64,000 bases of DNA, taken from positions 186,001 to 250,000 of the forward strand of contig NZ_QMIG01000004.1 of assembly GCF_003287285.1 (NCBI RefSeq), given 5' to 3'. Below the pieces are notes generated by a model that did not search any database, had not been told where the DNA came from, and saw only the letters and a list, made by a program, of their open reading frames with translations. The DNA is from Phytoactinopolyspora halophila. GTDB lineage: Bacteria; Actinomycetota; Actinomycetes; Jiangellales; Jiangellaceae. Both the position numbers and the translations under genes were made by a program. Of the stretch, positions 35,074 to 43,684 are shown piece after piece. Each line of letters starts with the position of its first letter. Within the stretch, counting starts at the first letter, position 1.

Positions 35074-35113
35074 CGGCAGCGGCGCTCCCCGGCCTCCCGG
35101 GAGCACCACTGCC
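35074..35113 (-). terminator. Hairpin between rpsB and tsf (attenuator or partial terminator)
   Basis: The 40-base segment folds as GGCAGCGGCGCTCCC against its complement, with two C-A mismatches and a short loop. It lies 60 bases after the rpsB stop. Such a structure in the rpsB-tsf spacer can lower read-through or mark an RNA processing point. Confidence 0.45.
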
Positions 35114-35171
35114 GTTGTCCGTCAGGTTGCGAGACGCTACCCGTGCGTGCCGTCCCGCCGTCCTACCTGGC

Positions 35172-36101
35172 TCAGGCCTGCGATGTCGCAGTCTGCGCGA
35201 GATCGGACTCCGATTGCGCAGCCTCCGGCTGCGCAGCGCCGGACTCGGAGGCCGAATCGGAGGTGGAATCGGTACCGGCCGGCGTCTCATCGCTGGCCTG
35301 GCCCGTGCCCTCCGCCTCGGCATCGGATCCGACCAGTAGTTCCTTCTCCCATTCGGCCAAGGGCTCGTCAGCCGCGACCTCCGCGGTGCCCTCGTCGCCG
35401 CCGCGCTGCCCGTGCCGGGCGATCAACCCGTCCGCAACGGCATCGGCAACCACCCGAGTCAGCAATGTGACCGCGCGGATCGCGTCGTCGTTGCCGGGAA
35501 TGGGGAACTGCACCTCGTCGGGATCGCAGTTGGTATCAAGGATTCCCACGACCGGGATGCCCAGCTTCCGGGCTTCGTCGACGGCCAGGTGTTCCTTCTT
35601 GGTGTCGACGATCCAGATCGCGCTGGGAACCTTGGTCATGTTGCGCACGCCGCCCAGGGTGCGCTCCAGCTTGTCCTTCTCACGCCTGCGCATGAGAAGT
35701 TCCTTCTTGGTCAGCCCGGATGCCGCGACGTCGTCGAAGTCGATCTCTTCAAGCTCCTTGAGCCGCTGCAGCCGCTTGTTGACCGTCTGGAAGTTCGTCA
35801 GCATCCCACCGAGCCACCGCTCGGTGACGTACGGCATGTTGACCCGGGTAGCTTGTTCCCGCACTGCCTCTTGGGCCTGCTTCTTGGTCCCGACGAACAG
35901 CACCGTGCCGCCGTGCGCGACCGTTTCCTTGACGAACTCGTAGGCGCCATCGATGTAGCTCAGCGACTGCTGAAGATCGATGATGTAAATGCCGTTACGT
36001 TCCGTGAAAATGTACCGCTTCATCTTCGGGTTCCAGCGCCGAGTCTGGTGCCCGAAGTGCACTCCGCTTTCGAGGAGCTGCTTCATTGTGACGACGGCCA
36101 T
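35172..36101 (-). CDS. rpsB: 30S ribosomal protein S2
   Basis: This 309-residue protein opens with [20 protein letters not shown] and contains [12 protein letters not shown] and [20 protein letters not shown]. The last 60 residues are an acidic Asp/Glu/Ser/Thr/Ala tail, longer than in E. coli but common in actinobacteria. AGAAGGAGG lies upstream of the ATG at 36101. It begins the rpsB-tsf-pyrH-frr-cdsA-rlmN run. Confidence 0.95.
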   Translation of the reverse strand: MAVVTMKQLLESGVHFGHQTRRWNPKMKRYIFTERNGIYIIDLQQSLSYIDGAYEFVKETVAHGGTVLFVGTKKQAQEAVREQATRVNMPYVTERWLGGMLTNFQTVNKRLQRLKELEEIDFDDVAASGLTKKELLMRRREKDKLERTLGGVRNMTKVPSAIWIVDTKKEHLAVDEARKLGIPVVGILDTNCDPDEVQFPIPGNDDAIRAVTLLTRVVADAVADGLIARHGQRGGDEGTAEVAADEPLAEWEKELLVGSDAEAEGTGQASDETPAGTDSTSDSASESGAAQPEAAQSESDLAQTATSQA

Positions 36102-36287
36102 GGCCGCGCCCGCCTCCTTCTACGCCCACCCACGGGGCGTTTCGTCGTGGTTTCAGCGGTCAGCGGTCTTGCTGCCGCTCCTGGTGTCCTCGGCATAACC
36201 GCCGCCCCGATGGAAACCACCGGGGACCACAGGGGAATGCCGTGTCGAGAACACGCGTAGTCGATCTAGTCATGCCAGATCACCGCC

Positions 36288-36316
36288 AGTGTACGGCACA
36301 ATGGCGCGTCTCTCCA
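36288..36316 (-). promoter_or_regulatory. Candidate rpsB promoter region with motif shared with rplS
   Basis: The 21 bases at 36288-36308 match 18 of 21 bases at 57848-57868 upstream of rplS, in the same orientation to the gene. On the minus strand it contains a possible -10 TACACT, with a weak -35 TGGAGA 17 bases upstream. It is 187 bases from the rpsB start. The promoter role is inferred. Confidence 0.35.
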
Positions 36317-36362
36317 CACCGGCGCGCGTGCTGGCGAGTCAGCACGCGGGCCAGGCATCGCC

Positions 36363-36390
36363 GGCCTGGAGTGGTCGGCCTGGAGTGGTC
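36363..36390. repeat. Tandem repeat, two copies of 14 bases
   Basis: GGCCTGGAGTGGTC is repeated exactly twice just downstream of the OppF-type gene stop, in the 292-base spacer before rpsB. No gene is visible in this spacer. Confidence 0.7.
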
Positions 36391-36393
36391 GGC

Positions 36394-37455
36394 TCAACCT
36401 CGCACGCCATGCAGATGGCACGCAGCCTGGTGCCCCTGCGCTGCATCCGCGTCGCCCGTGTCGCCACCGACAGCGTCGTCGCCACCGAGAGCGTCGTCGC
36501 CGCCGACGGGCTGGAGCACCGGATCGTAGTGCGGACAGGGATCGAAGACCTTCGGACACCGGGTCCGGAACCGGCATCCCGACGGAGGAGCGGCCGGGCT
36601 GGGAATGTCGCCACCGAGCACGATCCGGTCACGGGCGCGTTCCTTGCGAGGTGACGGCGCCGGCACCGCCGACACGAGCGCCTCGGTGTACGGATGTTGC
36701 GGATCGTCGACGACTGACGGTGCCGCTCCGATCTCCACGATCCGGCCCAGGTACATCACCGCAACCCGATCCGCCACCTGCCGTACGGCTGCGAGATCGT
36801 GCGACACGAACAGATACGTCAGGCCGAAATCACGCTGCAATCGCACGAGCAGGTTCATGACCTGCGCCTGCACCGAGACGTCGAGCGAGGCGATCGGCTC
36901 GTCGCAGACCACGAACTCCGGTTCACCCGCGAGCGCGCGGGCGATCCCCACCCGCTGGCGCTGGCCACCGGAGAACTCGTGCGGGTACCGGCCACGGTGA
37001 TCAGGGTCCAGCCCGACAACCTCCATCAACTCACCGATCCGGGCCCGGCGCCGCCTCCGGCCCCGGTGCAGCCCGTGGATGGCCAGCGGTTCACCGATAG
37101 TGTCGCCGACGGTGCGCCGGGGATCCAGCGAGGCGAACGGATCCTGAAAGATCACCGCCATGCGCCGGCGCAACGACCGCAGAGCCGACGCGGACAACGT
37201 GGCGGTGTCCACACCGTCGAACTCGACCGTGCCGGCGCTGGGGTCGATGAGGCGCACGAGCGCCTGACCGAGCGTCGACTTCCCACATCCCGACTCCCCT
37301 ACCAGGCCCAGCGTCTCTCCCCTACGCACGTGCAGGTCAACGCCGTCGACCGCGCGCACGACCTCCGTGACGGAGCGGCGGAAGGGCATCTGCGAGCGCA
37401 TCGGGAAATGCACGTGCAATCCCGACGCACGCACCAGGGGCGGCTCGCCAGCCAT
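36394..37455 (-). CDS. Oligopeptide ABC transporter ATP-binding protein, OppF type (second system)
   Basis: This ATPase has 353 residues with Walker A GESGCGKST, signature FSGGQRQRV and Walker B FVVCDEPIASLD. The C-terminal CRFRTRCPKVFDPC is the oligopeptide-family extension. A Gly/Asp repeat near the end comes from an 18-base repeat. The ATG at 37455 is 4 bases after the preceding stop. It is the last gene of a five-gene importer (42235 to 36394) inserted between the M23 gene and rpsB. Confidence 0.88.
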   Translation of the reverse strand: MAGEPPLVRASGLHVHFPMRSQMPFRRSVTEVVRAVDGVDLHVRRGETLGLVGESGCGKSTLGQALVRLIDPSAGTVEFDGVDTATLSASALRSLRRRMAVIFQDPFASLDPRRTVGDTIGEPLAIHGLHRGRRRRRARIGELMEVVGLDPDHRGRYPHEFSGGQRQRVGIARALAGEPEFVVCDEPIASLDVSVQAQVMNLLVRLQRDFGLTYLFVSHDLAAVRQVADRVAVMYLGRIVEIGAAPSVVDDPQHPYTEALVSAVPAPSPRKERARDRIVLGGDIPSPAAPPSGCRFRTRCPKVFDPCPHYDPVLQPVGGDDALGGDDAVGGDTGDADAAQGHQAACHLHGVRG

Positions 37456-37459
37456 GGCG

Positions 37460-38470
37460 TCACACCCCCTCGGGCGTGTAAAACGTGGCGGCACGGTGAC
37501 CCGGGTCCCCGGCCACGGAAGCCAGCGGTGGCTCCTCGGTCCGGCACCGCACATCGGCGCGCACCGGACAACGCGGATAGAACGCGCATCCCTCCGGCAG
37601 CTCGACCGGATCGGGTGGCAGACCCGGCATGGTGACCAGCAGATCCCGCTCCCGTGCCGGGCGCGGATCGTCGACCACGGGCGTGGCACCGAGGAGCCCC
37701 CGCGTGTACGGGTGAACCGGACGCTCGAACAGCGCGTCCACGCTGCCTTCTTCAACACAACGCCCCGCGTACATGACGAGTACGTGATCGGCGATCCCCG
37801 CCACCACACCCAGATCGTGGGTGATCCAGATGACGCCCGTCGAGTGCTCTTTCTGCAATCGCATCAGCAGGTCGAGAATCTGCGCCTGCACCGTGACGTC
37901 GAGAGCCGTCGTCGCCTCGTCGGCGATCAGCACGCGCGGCTGCCCGGCCAGCGCGATCGCGATCATCACCCGCTGGCGCATCCCCCCGGAAAGCTGGTGC
38001 GGATACGCTTCGAGACGCGACCGCGGATCCGGAATTCCGACCTCCGCCAGCAGCTCCTCCGCCCGCGCCCGGGCCACATCCTTCGGCATCGACGCATGCG
38101 CCCGCAGCGCCTCCACGAGCTGCCGCCCCACCGTCAGCACCGGATTCAACGACGTCGCCGGGTCCTGGAACACCATGCCGACGCCGGCACCCCGTACCGC
38201 ACGCATCTCCTCCTCGTCGCGGCCGATCAGCTCGTATCCATCGAATACCGCGCTACCGCTGATTCGAGCCACGTCGCCTGGCAACAGGCCCAGCAGCGCG
38301 AGCGCCCCGACGCTCTTTCCCGAACCGGACTCCCCGACGATCGCCAGCGTGCGGCCCGGCTCGACGTCGTAGGACAGCCCGTTCACCACCCTCGCCAGCC
38401 CTCGTGGCGTGCGAAACGCGACCCGCAAGTCGCGCACCGACAGGACCGGGCCGCCCTGCTCATCCCTCAC
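37460..38470 (-). CDS. Oligopeptide ABC transporter ATP-binding protein, OppD type (second system)
   Basis: This 336-residue ATPase starts at GTG 38470, overlapping the permease stop as GTGA. Walker A GESGSGKSV, signature LSGGMRQRV and Walker B VLIADEATTALD are intact, with the C-terminal CAFYPRCPVRADVRC element. Its first bases GTGAGGGATGAGCAGGGCGG closely resemble a segment of the 92-base repeat at 39367-39594, which contains GTGAGGGACGAGCGGGGCGG. Confidence 0.88.
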   Translation of the reverse strand: MRDEQGGPVLSVRDLRVAFRTPRGLARVVNGLSYDVEPGRTLAIVGESGSGKSVGALALLGLLPGDVARISGSAVFDGYELIGRDEEEMRAVRGAGVGMVFQDPATSLNPVLTVGRQLVEALRAHASMPKDVARARAEELLAEVGIPDPRSRLEAYPHQLSGGMRQRVMIAIALAGQPRVLIADEATTALDVTVQAQILDLLMRLQKEHSTGVIWITHDLGVVAGIADHVLVMYAGRCVEEGSVDALFERPVHPYTRGLLGATPVVDDPRPARERDLLVTMPGLPPDPVELPEGCAFYPRCPVRADVRCRTEEPPLASVAGDPGHRAATFYTPEGV

Positions 38471-39402
38471 GCGCCACCACCTTTACCCGAGAGCGCCGAC
38501 CTTTGCCGCGGATCCAGCACATCGCGGAGCGCGTCACCCAAGACGTTGAACGCCAAGACCGTGACGAAAATCGCCAGGCCCGGGAACAGGGCCATCCACC
38601 ACGCCTGCTCGATGAAGCCGCGACCTTCGGACAGCATGCGGCCCCACGACGGATCCGGGGGTTGCGTTCCCAGCCCGACGAAACTCAACGCGGCCTCCGA
38701 CAAGATCGCAAAGGCCAAGCTCACCGTCGTCTGAACGATGATCGGAGCCGAGACATTGGGTAACACGTGCCGCGCGAGCACCCGCGTGTTGCCCGCTCCG
38801 CTCGCCCTCGACGCCCGTATGTAGATCTCCTCACGCACGCTCAACACGCTCGCACGCGTCACCCGCGCGAAAATCGGCGTGTATACGATACCGATCGCGA
38901 TCATCGCGTTGTTCTCACCAGGCCCCAAGATGGCAAGGATGGCGATCGCCATCAGCATCGCCGGAAACGCGAACAGCATGTCGGAGAAACGCATCAGCAC
39001 GTCATCCAGCCACCGGCCGAAATAGCCGGCCAGCAGGCCCATGAGCACCCCGGCGACAAGGGAGATCCCCACCGCCACCAGCCCGACGCGCAACGACACC
39101 TCCGCGCCGAAAAGCACCCGGGAGAAGACATCGCGGCCGAACTCGTCCGTGCCGAACCAGTGCTGGCCCGACGGCGCCTCCAACTGGCCCCCCGCGAACT
39201 GCTCGTTGTATCCATACGGAGCGACAGCGGCACCAAACACCGCCACCACCACGAGAGCGAACAAGACCGCGCCAGACACGAGCGCCATCGGATTCCGGCC
39301 GAGAAGCAACAACGTCTCCACCCAGCGCGACCGATGCTTCCCCTCGACCGGCAAAGCATCGAGCGCCTCGTCCCTCACGCGCCAGCTCCGCTCGCTCGTC
39401 AC
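38467..39402 (-). CDS. Oligopeptide ABC transporter permease, DppC type (second system)
   Basis: This 311-residue permease has the WFGTDEFGRDVFSR motif, six helices and the EAA loop around YIRASRASGAGNTRVLARHV. The GTG start at 39402 overlaps the stop of minicistron 2 (GTGA). Its first 36 bases are identical to the tandem repeat units upstream, showing that the 92-base duplication copied the 5' end of this gene. The upstream Shine-Dalgarno is weak (GGTGGGG), so translation probably depends on coupling. Confidence 0.87.
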   Translation of the reverse strand: MTSERSWRVRDEALDALPVEGKHRSRWVETLLLLGRNPMALVSGAVLFALVVVAVFGAAVAPYGYNEQFAGGQLEAPSGQHWFGTDEFGRDVFSRVLFGAEVSLRVGLVAVGISLVAGVLMGLLAGYFGRWLDDVLMRFSDMLFAFPAMLMAIAILAILGPGENNAMIAIGIVYTPIFARVTRASVLSVREEIYIRASRASGAGNTRVLARHVLPNVSAPIIVQTTVSLAFAILSEAALSFVGLGTQPPDPSWGRMLSEGRGFIEQAWWMALFPGLAIFVTVLAFNVLGDALRDVLDPRQRSALSGKGGGA

Positions 39403-39494
39403 TTCGCCGCACCAACCCCACCAGTCACGCTCAGCTCCTCACTCACTCCGCCGCCCCGCTCGTCCCTCACGCGCCAGCTCCGCTCGCTCGTCAC
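39399..39494 (-). CDS. Minicistron 2 of the duplicated junction (31 codons)
   Basis: GTG at 39494 overlaps the stop of minicistron 1 by 4 bases, and its own TGA overlaps the DppC-type GTG at 39402. The predicted peptide starts VTSERSWRVRDERGGG and ends GGVGAAK. An internal GTG with GAGGAG upstream could also initiate. It may be only a translational relay between the two permeases; a function for the peptide is not implied. Confidence 0.5.
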   Translation of the reverse strand: MTSERSWRVRDERGGGVSEELSVTGGVGAAK

Positions 39495-39586
39495 TTCGCC
39501 GCACCAACCCCACCAGTCACGCTCAGCTCCTCACTCACTCCGCCGCCCCGCTCGTCCCTCACGCGCCAGCTCCGCTCGCTCGTCAC
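39491..39586 (-). CDS. Minicistron 1 of the duplicated junction (31 codons)
   Basis: GTG at 39586 overlaps the stop of the DppB-type permease (GTGA), and its TGA overlaps the start of minicistron 2. It encodes the same 31 residues as minicistron 2. Because 92 is not a multiple of 3, the duplicate would break the frame, yet each unit happens to close its own small cistron with a 4-base overlap, keeping an unbroken chain of stop-start couplings. Confidence 0.5.
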   Translation of the reverse strand: MTSERSWRVRDERGGGVSEELSVTGGVGAAK

Positions 39587-40539
39587 TTCGCCGCTCCGAC
39601 ATACGAGATTCGGGGATCAAGCCTCGCGTACAACAAATCGACCAGGAGATTGACAAGCAAGAAGATCACCGCGAATAGCAAGACAGACCCTTGCAGCAAC
39701 GGATAGTCCCGGGACTCGACAGCCTGCAAGGCCATCTGACCCAGCCCTGGCCAGGCGAAGACGATCTCGACGATCACCACGCCCGACAACAGATACGCGA
39801 GCTGCACCCCGCCGACGGTGACCAGCGGAATCAACGCGTTGCGCAACACGTGCCAGCCGAGAACGTCCCGCCGGCGCATGCCCTTCGCCCGCGCGGTACG
39901 GACATGGTCCTGGCCCAGGGCCTCCAAAACCGACGAACGGACGAATCTGGTCAGGATCGAACCGCTGGCCACGCCAGCGGTGACCGCGGGCATCACGAGA
40001 TGGTGCGCCCACCCCACGGGATCGCTGGTCAGCCCCACGTAGCCGCCGGAGGGAAACCACCCCAACGTCCCGGCGAACAGCAGGATGAGCATGATCCCCA
40101 TCCAGAAGTCGGGAATACTCAGACCGGCCTGGCTGCTCGCCGTCGCGAACCAATCGACCGGTGACCGGGGTTTCAGTGCGGCGATAGTTCCCAGAGGTAT
40201 GGCGATGAGCAACGCCACGACGATCGCTGCCGCGGCGAGGGAAACCGTAGCCGGCACCCGCTCCAGGATCATCTCCATGACCGGCCGGCCCGTGCGAAAG
40301 CTCACGCCGAGATCACCGGTGAACGCCGAGCCGATCCAGTCGAGGTACTGGGTGAGCAGCGGCTCGTCCAAGCCAGCTCGCTCGCGCATCGCCTGATAGG
40401 CCGCCTCCGTGGCGCGCGTACCCAGTGCCTGGCGCACCGGATCGCCGGGCACGAGATGCATGATCGCGAAGACCAGGATGCTGACACCGATCAGCACGAC
40501 GGCTGACTGCCACAACCGTCGCAGCACATAACCGGTCAC
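39583..40539 (-). CDS. Oligopeptide ABC transporter permease, DppB type (second system)
   Basis: This 318-residue permease has six helices, the extracytoplasmic VPGDPVRQALGTRATE segment and the EAA loop HVRTARAKGMRRRDVLGWHV. The GTG start at 40539 places helix 1 at residues 9-28. It ends GAAK just before the duplicated junction. It forms the channel with the 38467 permease. Confidence 0.88.
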   Translation of the reverse strand: MTGYVLRRLWQSAVVLIGVSILVFAIMHLVPGDPVRQALGTRATEAAYQAMRERAGLDEPLLTQYLDWIGSAFTGDLGVSFRTGRPVMEMILERVPATVSLAAAAIVVALLIAIPLGTIAALKPRSPVDWFATASSQAGLSIPDFWMGIMLILLFAGTLGWFPSGGYVGLTSDPVGWAHHLVMPAVTAGVASGSILTRFVRSSVLEALGQDHVRTARAKGMRRRDVLGWHVLRNALIPLVTVGGVQLAYLLSGVVIVEIVFAWPGLGQMALQAVESRDYPLLQGSVLLFAVIFLLVNLLVDLLYARLDPRISYVGAAK

Positions 40540-40639
40540 CGATCGCTCTCCCTACGGACGGTGTCCACCTGCCGTGCCGGGTGCCGGTCTCGGGACATCG
40601 ACGCTGCCGACGGGCACCCGGGCGTCGACGCCATCGTGC

Positions 40640-42235
40640 TCACTCGGGCAACGTCACGTTCTCGAACTCGGTTGCACGGTCCGGCCGGACCTCGTAGCCG
40701 TCCAAGCCCGGAACCCACGCCTGGACGACGTCGGGGTTGTACAAGTACAGGTAGCTGACGTCGTCGACGATCATCTCCGCGGCCTGGTCGTACAACTCCT
40801 TGCGAGCATCCTGGTCGGTCTCGCCCGCCGCCTCGTTGAGGAGCTCATCGACGTCGGGATTGCAGTAACCCTGGAAGTTGAGGCCACCGTCGCAGACGTG
40901 CTGTGCATGGTAGAAGCCGAACGGATCGAGGTTGCCGACCCAGCTCCACATGAAGGCGTCGAAATCGCCCTCGCTCTGCCGGTCGAGCCAGGTACTCTCC
41001 GGTTCCTGCTCGATCGTGACCTCGATACCGATGTCCGCCAGCTGCGACTCCAGTGCCTGAGCGATCTGGACACCCTCGGTCTCCTGCACCACCATCACGT
41101 CAAGCTGCTGCCCCTCGTCGACACCCGCCGATTCGAGCAGTGACGCGGCTTCGTCGGGGTTGTGCTCGTAGGGCGCGTATTCGTGGTGCCAGAGATTGTG
41201 TTCGGGAATGGCCGTCTGGTTGATCGTCGCCGCGCCGAACTGGGCGGCCTCGACGATCTGCTCGCGATCGATGCCGTAGGCGATGGCTTGCCGTGCCTCG
41301 ACCTCATCCCAGGGTTCTCGCTCCTGGTTGAGGGCCAGGTACCAGTAGTCGACGCTGGGAGACATGCCGAGCTCGACCTCCTCATCCCCCTGAAGATCCT
41401 CGACCGCCTGCGGCGCGATGTTGTCGGTCCAGTGGATGTCGCCGGCCCGCAGCGACGTCAACGCCGTCGTGGCCTCAGAGATGTAGCGGAACTCCACGGC
41501 GTCGAGTGTGGGTGAGCCATTCCAATGATTCTCGTACGCCGTGATCGTCACCCCGCTGGCCTCGGGTGAACCGAGCTCGAACGGCCCGGTCCCGACGGCC
41601 TCGGTCACGAGGTCGAGGTCCTCGTCGGCACCTTCCGGGATGATCGCCAGACCCTTGTGACTGCCCAGATTGTCCAGGAGGGCCGGCGTCGGCTGGTTCA
41701 GCGTGATCTCTACCGTGTGCTCGGCCACCGCCTCGATATCGTCGACCTCGGAGAACTTGTAGGCGTTGGCCAGCTCATCCTCGATGATCCGGTTGTAGGA
41801 ATAGACGACGTCGTCAGCGGTGAGGTCACTGCCGTCGTGGAACGTGACGTCGTCCCGCAGTTCGAATGTCCAGGTGAGCTCGTCGTCGCTGGTGCTCCAG
41901 TCGCGTGCGAGGCTGGGCTGGTATTCGCCTTCGGCATCTGGTGCCACCAGCGTGTCGTAGACGTTCTCCAGGACCTGAAAGCTCACATGGGCGGTGGTGA
42001 CATGCGGGTCGAACTGGTCGGGCTCACCACCGATCGCCGCGATCAAGGTGCCGCCTTCAGGTGCGTCACCTGCCGTCCCCTCCTCGTCACCATCCACGTC
42101 GACACCCTCGCCCGTGTCGCATGCGGCGAGAGCGAGGGACGCGGCAAGAACCGCGGCACCCCATCGCCAGGCTCGGAACCTGAGTATCGTCGGGAATCGC
42201 CGATTCCGCGGCGTCACCGTCATCACTCTCGTCAT
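40640..42235 (-). CDS. Peptide ABC transporter substrate-binding lipoprotein (second system)
   Basis: The protein has 531 residues. The lipobox LALAAC puts the lipidated cysteine at residue 39, followed by an acidic Gly/Asp/Glu linker, then the family-5 binding domain (GGEPDQFDPHVTTAHVSFQV, LARDWSTSDDELTWTFEL). It is a lipid-anchored receptor, unlike the C-terminally anchored one at 3053. GTG 42241 is an alternative start. It leads the importer operon, divergent from the M23 gene across a 227-base spacer. Confidence 0.88.
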   Translation of the reverse strand: MTRVMTVTPRNRRFPTILRFRAWRWGAAVLAASLALAACDTGEGVDVDGDEEGTAGDAPEGGTLIAAIGGEPDQFDPHVTTAHVSFQVLENVYDTLVAPDAEGEYQPSLARDWSTSDDELTWTFELRDDVTFHDGSDLTADDVVYSYNRIIEDELANAYKFSEVDDIEAVAEHTVEITLNQPTPALLDNLGSHKGLAIIPEGADEDLDLVTEAVGTGPFELGSPEASGVTITAYENHWNGSPTLDAVEFRYISEATTALTSLRAGDIHWTDNIAPQAVEDLQGDEEVELGMSPSVDYWYLALNQEREPWDEVEARQAIAYGIDREQIVEAAQFGAATINQTAIPEHNLWHHEYAPYEHNPDEAASLLESAGVDEGQQLDVMVVQETEGVQIAQALESQLADIGIEVTIEQEPESTWLDRQSEGDFDAFMWSWVGNLDPFGFYHAQHVCDGGLNFQGYCNPDVDELLNEAAGETDQDARKELYDQAAEMIVDDVSYLYLYNPDVVQAWVPGLDGYEVRPDRATEFENVTLPE

Positions 42236-42462
42236 GCCCACTCACCCATCTGCCAGGCCATTCCGCTGGGTATGGCCCGATCGTCGCGTGCTGACTCGTG
42301 CCGTTCCAGGTCAGCCCGTTTCCTGGCTCACTGACGTGGCACCCACGCTATCGGTGCACCTCGGTGTGACGTTATCCACAGGCCGAAATCGAGGGCTCCA
42401 CTCATCCACATTCTGTCGTGACCGGAGTGACCTCGACACACCGAACGACCAGGCTCGGGCGC

Positions 42463-43527
42463 ATGAACCGAGCTCGCATCTCTCATGCCGTCGCCGGACT
42501 CCTGCGCAGGTCCGTGAGCGCGGTCCGAAACGTGGCCACGCTTCTCCTGATCGCGTTGCCGCTCGCCTCCACGGCCGCTGCGGCAGCCCCGGATGAGGGT
42601 TGGGTCTACCCGGTGGGACCCCCGGCTGGCCCGGTCGACGTCGTCCGCGGATTCGAGCCACCAGAGCAGGCCTGGCTGGCGGGTAACCGGGGCGTGGAGC
42701 TGCGCGCACCCGTCGGATCGGAGGTGCGCGCTGCCAACGCCGGAGAAGTTACCTACGCCGGGCCCCTGGCCGGACGCGGTGTGGTCGTCGTCCAGCACGA
42801 CGAGCTTCGCACCACATACGAGCCGGTCGACGCCACGGTCTCGGCTGGCGCCCTGGTATCGGCCGGGGAACCGATCGGCACCGTGGCCGCGCACGGCAAC
42901 CACTGCGCCCCCGAGTCGTGCGTGCACTGGGGTGCGATCGAGGCGAACACCTACATCGATCCGCTCACCCTCGTCGACACCTTGGCCGTGCGCCTGCTTC
43001 CGCTGGGCAATCGCGCCCTCACCGAAGAACCTCCACCCGATGAACCAGGCGAACCCGACAAACCCGACGATTTCGAGGACGGCTCGCCGGATCCACCGGA
43101 TGACACCGATCGCACCGCCGAGCGGCTGCACTGGCCGGTCACCAATCCCTACGTGACCTCGCCTTACGGCATGCGCATCCACCCCGTGACCGGAGAACGC
43201 CGATTACACGACGGTACTGATTTCCGCGCTCGCTGCGGTACACCCATCCGGGCCGCCGCACCTGGCCGGGTGCGCGCCACCGGCCATTACGGCCCATACG
43301 GGTTACAGGTCACCATCCACCACGGCTCGCTGTCCGGAGTATCGATCACCACCTCGTACAGCCATCTGTCACATGTCGGCGTGCACGAGGGCCAGAGGGT
43401 CGCCAGCCAAGAGGTGATCGGCCGGGCCGGCACCACGGGCCGATCCACGGGCTGTCACCTGCACTTCATGACCTATATCGATGGTTCTCTGAAAAATCCC
43501 ATGCCGTGGTTGCCATCAGGACAGTAG
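42463..43527 (+). CDS. M23-family peptidoglycan peptidase with two LytM domains, the first degenerate
   Basis: This 354-residue protein has a signal peptide ending at ASTAAAAAP. The second domain (about 220-350) is a complete LytM domain with His249 and Asp253 in RLHDGTDF and His332/His334 in HLHF. The first domain (about 45-180) resembles the single-domain M23 protein normally found beside rpsB, but Asn75 and Glu79 replace the first His and Asp of the metal site, while His155 in CVHWG remains. An acidic Pro-rich linker joins them. It probably cleaves peptidoglycan cross-links, with domain 1 as a regulator or binder. GTG 42418 is an alternative start. Confidence 0.85.
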   Translation: MNRARISHAVAGLLRRSVSAVRNVATLLLIALPLASTAAAAAPDEGWVYPVGPPAGPVDVVRGFEPPEQAWLAGNRGVELRAPVGSEVRAANAGEVTYAGPLAGRGVVVVQHDELRTTYEPVDATVSAGALVSAGEPIGTVAAHGNHCAPESCVHWGAIEANTYIDPLTLVDTLAVRLLPLGNRALTEEPPPDEPGEPDKPDDFEDGSPDPPDDTDRTAERLHWPVTNPYVTSPYGMRIHPVTGERRLHDGTDFRARCGTPIRAAAPGRVRATGHYGPYGLQVTIHHGSLSGVSITTSYSHLSHVGVHEGQRVASQEVIGRAGTTGRSTGCHLHFMTYIDGSLKNPMPWLPSGQ

Positions 43528-43684
43528 CGCCGGATAGGTCCTATTCCTGACGTGAATGACCACAGCGCCCCACCGTCCCGGCACGTCAGAATGTGGTTGT
43601 GCCGATCGCCAACGATCTGCTGCACGCCGCGCCGAGGTCACTGCCCACGGACGCTCGACGTGTCCATACCCAGAAGGGAACGCC

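Larger units (their letters stand above)
39367..39594. repeat. 92-base tandem duplication at a permease-permease junction (2.5 copies)
   Basis: Units begin at 39367, 39459 and 39551 (period exactly 92; the last is 44 bases long). Each unit contains the end of the DppB-type gene (GCGGCGAAGTGA), the GTGA overlap and the first codons of the DppC-type gene. Complete units are identical where I compared them, so the duplication is recent or kept uniform. It separates two genes that would otherwise overlap by 4 bases. Confidence 0.9.

Noticed and set aside
39367-39594. CRISPR-like array
   Set aside because: The 92-base units are directly adjacent without spacers and are explained by duplication of a gene junction.
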